Source: Eubacteriaceae bacterium
GTDB taxonomy: Bacteria > Bacillota > Clostridia > Oscillospirales > Acutalibacteraceae
DNA length: 64,000 bases
Direction: 5' to 3'
NCBI GenBank assembly: GCA_021770095.1
Contig: JAETRQ010000002.1
Coordinates: 1 to 64,000, forward strand
The notes under the pieces were generated by a model, which saw only the letters and a list, made by a program, of their open reading frames with translations, searched no databases and was not told where the DNA came from. This document shows positions 61,098-64,000 of the stretch, piece after piece. The translations under genes were made by a program, and so were the position numbers. Position 1 is the stretch's first letter, and each line of letters begins with the position of its first letter.

Positions 61098-61961
61098 ATG
61101 AATTATATTATTTTTGATTTAGAGTGGAATAACGCTTTCAATTATAAAACACAAAAAGGTATGAATGAGATAATTGAAATCGGTGCTGTAAAACTTAATA
61201 ATAACTTAGAATTTGTTGATACATTCAAGCAATTAATTAAACCTCAAGTCAGTAAAAAATTGGGTTCAAGATTTAAAAATCTTACGAATATCACAATGGA
61301 AGAAATCAATCAAAGCGGTGTTGATTTTCAAACTGCATTTGCTGATTTTGCCAGATGGACAAAGGGTGAGGATACACTGTTTTTAACATGGTCTACAAGT
61401 GATCTCTATACTTTGGTTGATAATTTTTTAAAGTTTAACGGTTCTGCCAATATCGACTTTATTACTTCCTATGCTGACGTACAAAAGTATTGTATGCATT
61501 TTATTGAAACGCAAAACGGAAATCAGATAAGTTTGTCGGACTGTGCTGAAATTTTTGATATTGATATTAACAATCTCTCACTTCACAGAGCACTTGAGGA
61601 TTGTTATGTTGAGGCTCTGTGTTTCAAAAAAGTTTATAATAAAGAGTTGCTGAAACAATATATTCATAAGTGTGATGTGTCTTTTTTTGAACGGCTCATA
61701 TTCAAACCGTATTCCATAAAACCGAATAATAAAAACTTTGATATTAACGATGTTCATTTATCCTGTCCCAAGTGCAATGGCGAAGTTCAGGTTATTAGGG
61801 AATATGATTATAACAACAATACATTCAAAAGTGCCGGTAAGTGTATTGAATGTAAAAATAAATTCTGGATTTTTGTCAGAGCAAAACAAACCTATGATGA
61901 AATTGTCGTAAATAAGCGACTTATTGAGATAAATAAAAAAAGAGCGAGATATATTAATTAA
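61098..61961 (+). CDS. DEDDh 3'-5' exonuclease with C-terminal zinc ribbon
   Basis: 287 aa. The exonuclease motif I is IIFDLEWNNAF (Asp and Glu), motif II has Asp in LFLTWSTSDLYTL, and motif III is LHRALEDCYVEA (His and Asp), giving a DEDDh-type nuclease similar to KapD and the Eri-1-like group. The last ~75 residues add a treble-clef/zinc ribbon with CPKC and CIECKNKFW. A domain that binds nucleic acid through the ribbon is plausible. The ATG is preceded by GGTG; the hairpin that ends secG overlaps its leader, so it may rely on read-through. Substrate (DNA or RNA) is unknown. Confidence 0.82.
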   Translation: MNYIIFDLEWNNAFNYKTQKGMNEIIEIGAVKLNNNLEFVDTFKQLIKPQVSKKLGSRFKNLTNITMEEINQSGVDFQTAFADFARWTKGEDTLFLTWSTSDLYTLVDNFLKFNGSANIDFITSYADVQKYCMHFIETQNGNQISLSDCAEIFDIDINNLSLHRALEDCYVEALCFKKVYNKELLKQYIHKCDVSFFERLIFKPYSIKPNNKNFDINDVHLSCPKCNGEVQVIREYDYNNNTFKSAGKCIECKNKFWIFVRAKQTYDEIVVNKRLIEINKKRARYIN

Positions 61962-61966
61962 AAAAT

Positions 61967-62020
61967 ATTACAAATGTTTACAAATTACCCCTTTATTTAT
62001 TTTAAGTTTTGTATTATAAT
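61967..62020 (+). promoter_or_regulatory. Tandem TTACA repeats and -10 upstream of PBP1A gene
   Basis: ATTACA (61967-61972) and TTTACA (61977-61982) lie in tandem with a 4-base gap, followed by ATTACC (61984-61989). TATAAT (62015-62020) is a perfect -10 with only TTTATT at the -35 position, which suggests an activated promoter. The repeats resemble those at 5423 and 12701. Confidence 0.4.
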
Positions 62021-62049
62021 ATATAAAATTAATTGTCGAGGTGTTGGAA

Positions 62050-64000
62050 ATGGCTTCAAATAATTATGATGATTTACTTGAATCATTTATGAATAATTCT
62101 GCAAAAGCGTATGATGAAGACAAAAACACACGAGCAGAGAATAATGTTCCGACTTTTTATAATGCTTCCACTCCTGACAAAAAGTCAAGCAAAGTTCAGC
62201 GTGGCAGACAAATAGAACAGAAACTTGCTCAGAAAAAAGAAAAAAATATTAAGAAAAAGAAGAAAAATAAAACGCCTGCTCAAAATGCTTTTTCAAAAAT
62301 CGGGAAAGTACTTCTTGGTCTTATTATGATTGTCGGCGTTGTGGGTATTGTTTGTTTCTCTGTAATTGCGATTTATGGTTACAGTGTGGTTTACGGCGAC
62401 CCTGTGTTCGATCTGACTGAAGAAAAATTTTCTCAGAATCAGACATCTTTTATTTATGGTACAGATGGAGATACAGAAGTTGAGATAACAAGACTCCATG
62501 GTGAGGAAAACCGAATTTGGGTTAACCTTGAAGATATGAGTGAGTATCTTCCGGAAGCTTTTGTAGCAACAGAGGATAAGAGATTTTATAAACATCATGG
62601 TGTCGATTGGTTCAGAACGATTGTTGTTTTTGTTAAACAAAATGACCAAGGCGGTTCCACGATTACACAGCAGTTGATAAAAAATCTTACTGATGATAAT
62701 AAAGTAACTTATGTAAGAAAGTTTAATGAAATTCTCAGGGCGCTTAATCTTGAACGCAATTATTCTAAAGAAGAGATACTTGAGGCTTATCTTAACACAA
62801 TCTATCTTTCGAATGGTTGTTATGGTGTTAAAACTGCTTCAGAGGTATATTTCGGCAAAGAGGTTTCTGATCTCAATGCAGCCGAGTGCGCCTGTCTTTC
62901 TTCCATCACAAAGGCTCCGTCTCTTTATGACCCGCTCAACAGTACTGAGAAGAACAGGGAGCGTCAGCTTTGGGTTCTCGGTCAAATGAATGATGAAGAA
63001 CTCGGCTTCCTTTCACAAGAGGAATATGATGCTGCAGTGAATTATGAAATGATATTCACAAACAGTAAAAACTATAAGGGTTCTCAGCTCAAAGAACAAG
63101 CAGCAAAGAAAGATAATGACGAGATTACGGATTATTATGTTGATTATGTAATTGCCACTGTTGAAGAAGATTTGCAGAAAATGGGCTACACAAAGAAGAA
63201 GGCTCACGATTTGATTTACGGCGGCGGTTTAAAAATTTATACAGCCATTGATTTTGATGTTCAGGATGCACTTGAGGATGTATATGAAAATTACAGACGA
63301 ATGCCTGATGAAACGGTTCAGGGTGCAATGTGCGTCATGGATTACAGCGGCAGAGTAATGGGTATTATCGGCGGAACCGGCAAAAATAAAGGCTCAATGC
63401 TCTTTAACCGTGCCACTATGGCAACAAGACCGGTCGGTTCAACAATCAAACCAATTTCTGTTTATGGTCCTGCTCTTGAAAAGAGTTTGAAAGATGAGAA
63501 TACAGAAATCTACTGGTCAACTATTATTCAGGATGCTCCGTTAAAAGTTGTTGACGGTGAGCCGTGGCCGCATAATGATAACGGTTCATATTCTTCAAAG
63601 AATATGACACTTCAGCAGGGTCTTGCAAATTCGCTGAACACCATTTCGGCAAGAACACTTGATAAAATTTCTGTTGATTATTCTTATGAATATCTCAGCG
63701 AAAATTTCCATCTCTCAACACTTGACAGTACTTGGGATATTGATTACGGTCCGCTTGCTATCGGTTCGTTGACACATGGTGCTACTGTTTTGGATATGAC
63801 GGCGGCATATGCTGCATTTGGTAATGGCGGTTATTATTATGAACCATATTGCTATTATAAAATATTAGATAGCCAGGGCAATGTTATTGTTGAAAAAGAT
63901 CCTGAAAAAACAAAACAGCAAGCTTTGTCAGAGAATACAAGTTTTGTAATGAACAAACTTCTCCAAACAGTTATGACAAGCGGAACAGGTCGCTACTATA
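62050..64000 (+). CDS. Class A penicillin-binding protein (PBP1A-type), partial at window end
   Basis: 650 codons are visible and the frame is open at the right edge. A cytoplasmic basic N-terminus (~85 residues, with KKKKNK) precedes one TM helix at ~88-112. The glycosyltransferase (GT51) domain has the catalytic Glu in ATEDKRFYKHHGVDW, then GGSTITQQLIKN and LEAYLNTIYL. The transpeptidase domain has SxxK in RPVGSTIKPIS and SxN in LANSLNTIS; KTG must lie beyond the window. It polymerises and crosslinks peptidoglycan at the outer membrane face. ATG 62050 follows GAGGTG by six bases. A tandem-repeat promoter lies upstream. Confidence 0.94.
   Translation, partial: MASNNYDDLLESFMNNSAKAYDEDKNTRAENNVPTFYNASTPDKKSSKVQRGRQIEQKLAQKKEKNIKKKKKNKTPAQNAFSKIGKVLLGLIMIVGVVGIVCFSVIAIYGYSVVYGDPVFDLTEEKFSQNQTSFIYGTDGDTEVEITRLHGEENRIWVNLEDMSEYLPEAFVATEDKRFYKHHGVDWFRTIVVFVKQNDQGGSTITQQLIKNLTDDNKVTYVRKFNEILRALNLERNYSKEEILEAYLNTIYLSNGCYGVKTASEVYFGKEVSDLNAAECACLSSITKAPSLYDPLNSTEKNRERQLWVLGQMNDEELGFLSQEEYDAAVNYEMIFTNSKNYKGSQLKEQAAKKDNDEITDYYVDYVIATVEEDLQKMGYTKKKAHDLIYGGGLKIYTAIDFDVQDALEDVYENYRRMPDETVQGAMCVMDYSGRVMGIIGGTGKNKGSMLFNRATMATRPVGSTIKPISVYGPALEKSLKDENTEIYWSTIIQDAPLKVVDGEPWPHNDNGSYSSKNMTLQQGLANSLNTISARTLDKISVDYSYEYLSENFHLSTLDSTWDIDYGPLAIGSLTHGATVLDMTAAYAAFGNGGYYYEPYCYYKILDSQGNVIVEKDPEKTKQQALSENTSFVMNKLLQTVMTSGTGRYY

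Overview
The window is about 64 kb of a low-GC, Gram-positive-type chromosome with no rRNA, tRNA, prophage or intact insertion sequence that I could recognise. Strong Shine-Dalgarno sites, frequent TTG starts, RNase J, UPF0210 paired with an ACT protein, a replicative rplI-dnaB block, the MEP isoprenoid route, a GH51 arabinofuranosidase, and a secreted peptidase with BspA-like leucine-rich repeats and a dockerin-like tail all suggest a Clostridia member, probably a gut Oscillospiraceae/Ruminococcaceae-like anaerobe. That assignment is inference; no marker was searched.

Layout. 1-6.4 kb: a CMD-cupin protein, a convergent FAD/Rieske oxidoreductase, the larE-larB-larC operon for the nickel-pincer (NPN) cofactor without a larA, and a Lys-rich membrane protein. 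6.5-12.7 kb: UPF0210/ACT pair on the minus strand, then a compact plus-strand run PHP phosphatase - Lrp regulator - aminotransferase - ispE - iron-type alcohol dehydrogenase. 12.7-15.9 kb: OmpR-type two-component system and a TtcA-like tRNA thiolase. 15.9-22.1 kb: the sulfur region, with an O-acetylhomoserine sulfhydrylase - cysK operon preceded by a small Cys-containing ORF, and nifS-iscU-nadA-mnmA. Both operons carry paired CCTA-N9-TAGG palindromes that look like operators for one Rrf2-family (CymR/IscR-type) regulator. 22.2-31.6 kb: a TrpXYZ-type ABC importer, a Gfo/Idh/MocA oxidoreductase, a heterodimeric ABC exporter and a GPH-type sugar symporter.

31.8-46 kb is more accessory in character: two small membrane proteins, an Old Yellow Enzyme-type flavoenzyme followed by an FRG-domain protein, a secreted subtilase whose frame is broken at an A8 tract, a Cu+ ATPase behind an M24 peptidase, a GH51 enzyme, a DUF6171 protein, RadC, and a PTS EIICB-like protein lacking the phosphorylatable cysteine. 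46-49.3 kb: ROK sugar kinase, a small membrane protein, a duplicated 21-bp repeat that may be a mobile-element scar, YitT and RNase HI. 49.4-64 kb is housekeeping: RNase J - L9 - DnaB - TilS - FtsH, a divergent type IIA topoisomerase pair, SecG, a DEDDh exonuclease, and a class A penicillin-binding protein that runs off the right edge.

How it fits together: cysteine made by the sulfhydrylase/CysK enzymes is the substrate of NifS, whose sulfur would feed IscU (Fe-S clusters for NadA, possibly LarE and TtcA) and MnmA. Four PP-loop ATPases (LarE, TtcA, MnmA, TilS) are present and three of them move sulfur. The most unusual items are the 29-codon Cys ORF ahead of the sulfhydrylase operon, the shared operator that also recurs at the M24-copA promoter, the A8-disrupted subtilase/LRR gene, the inactive-looking PTS protein and the 47.8 kb repeat scar.
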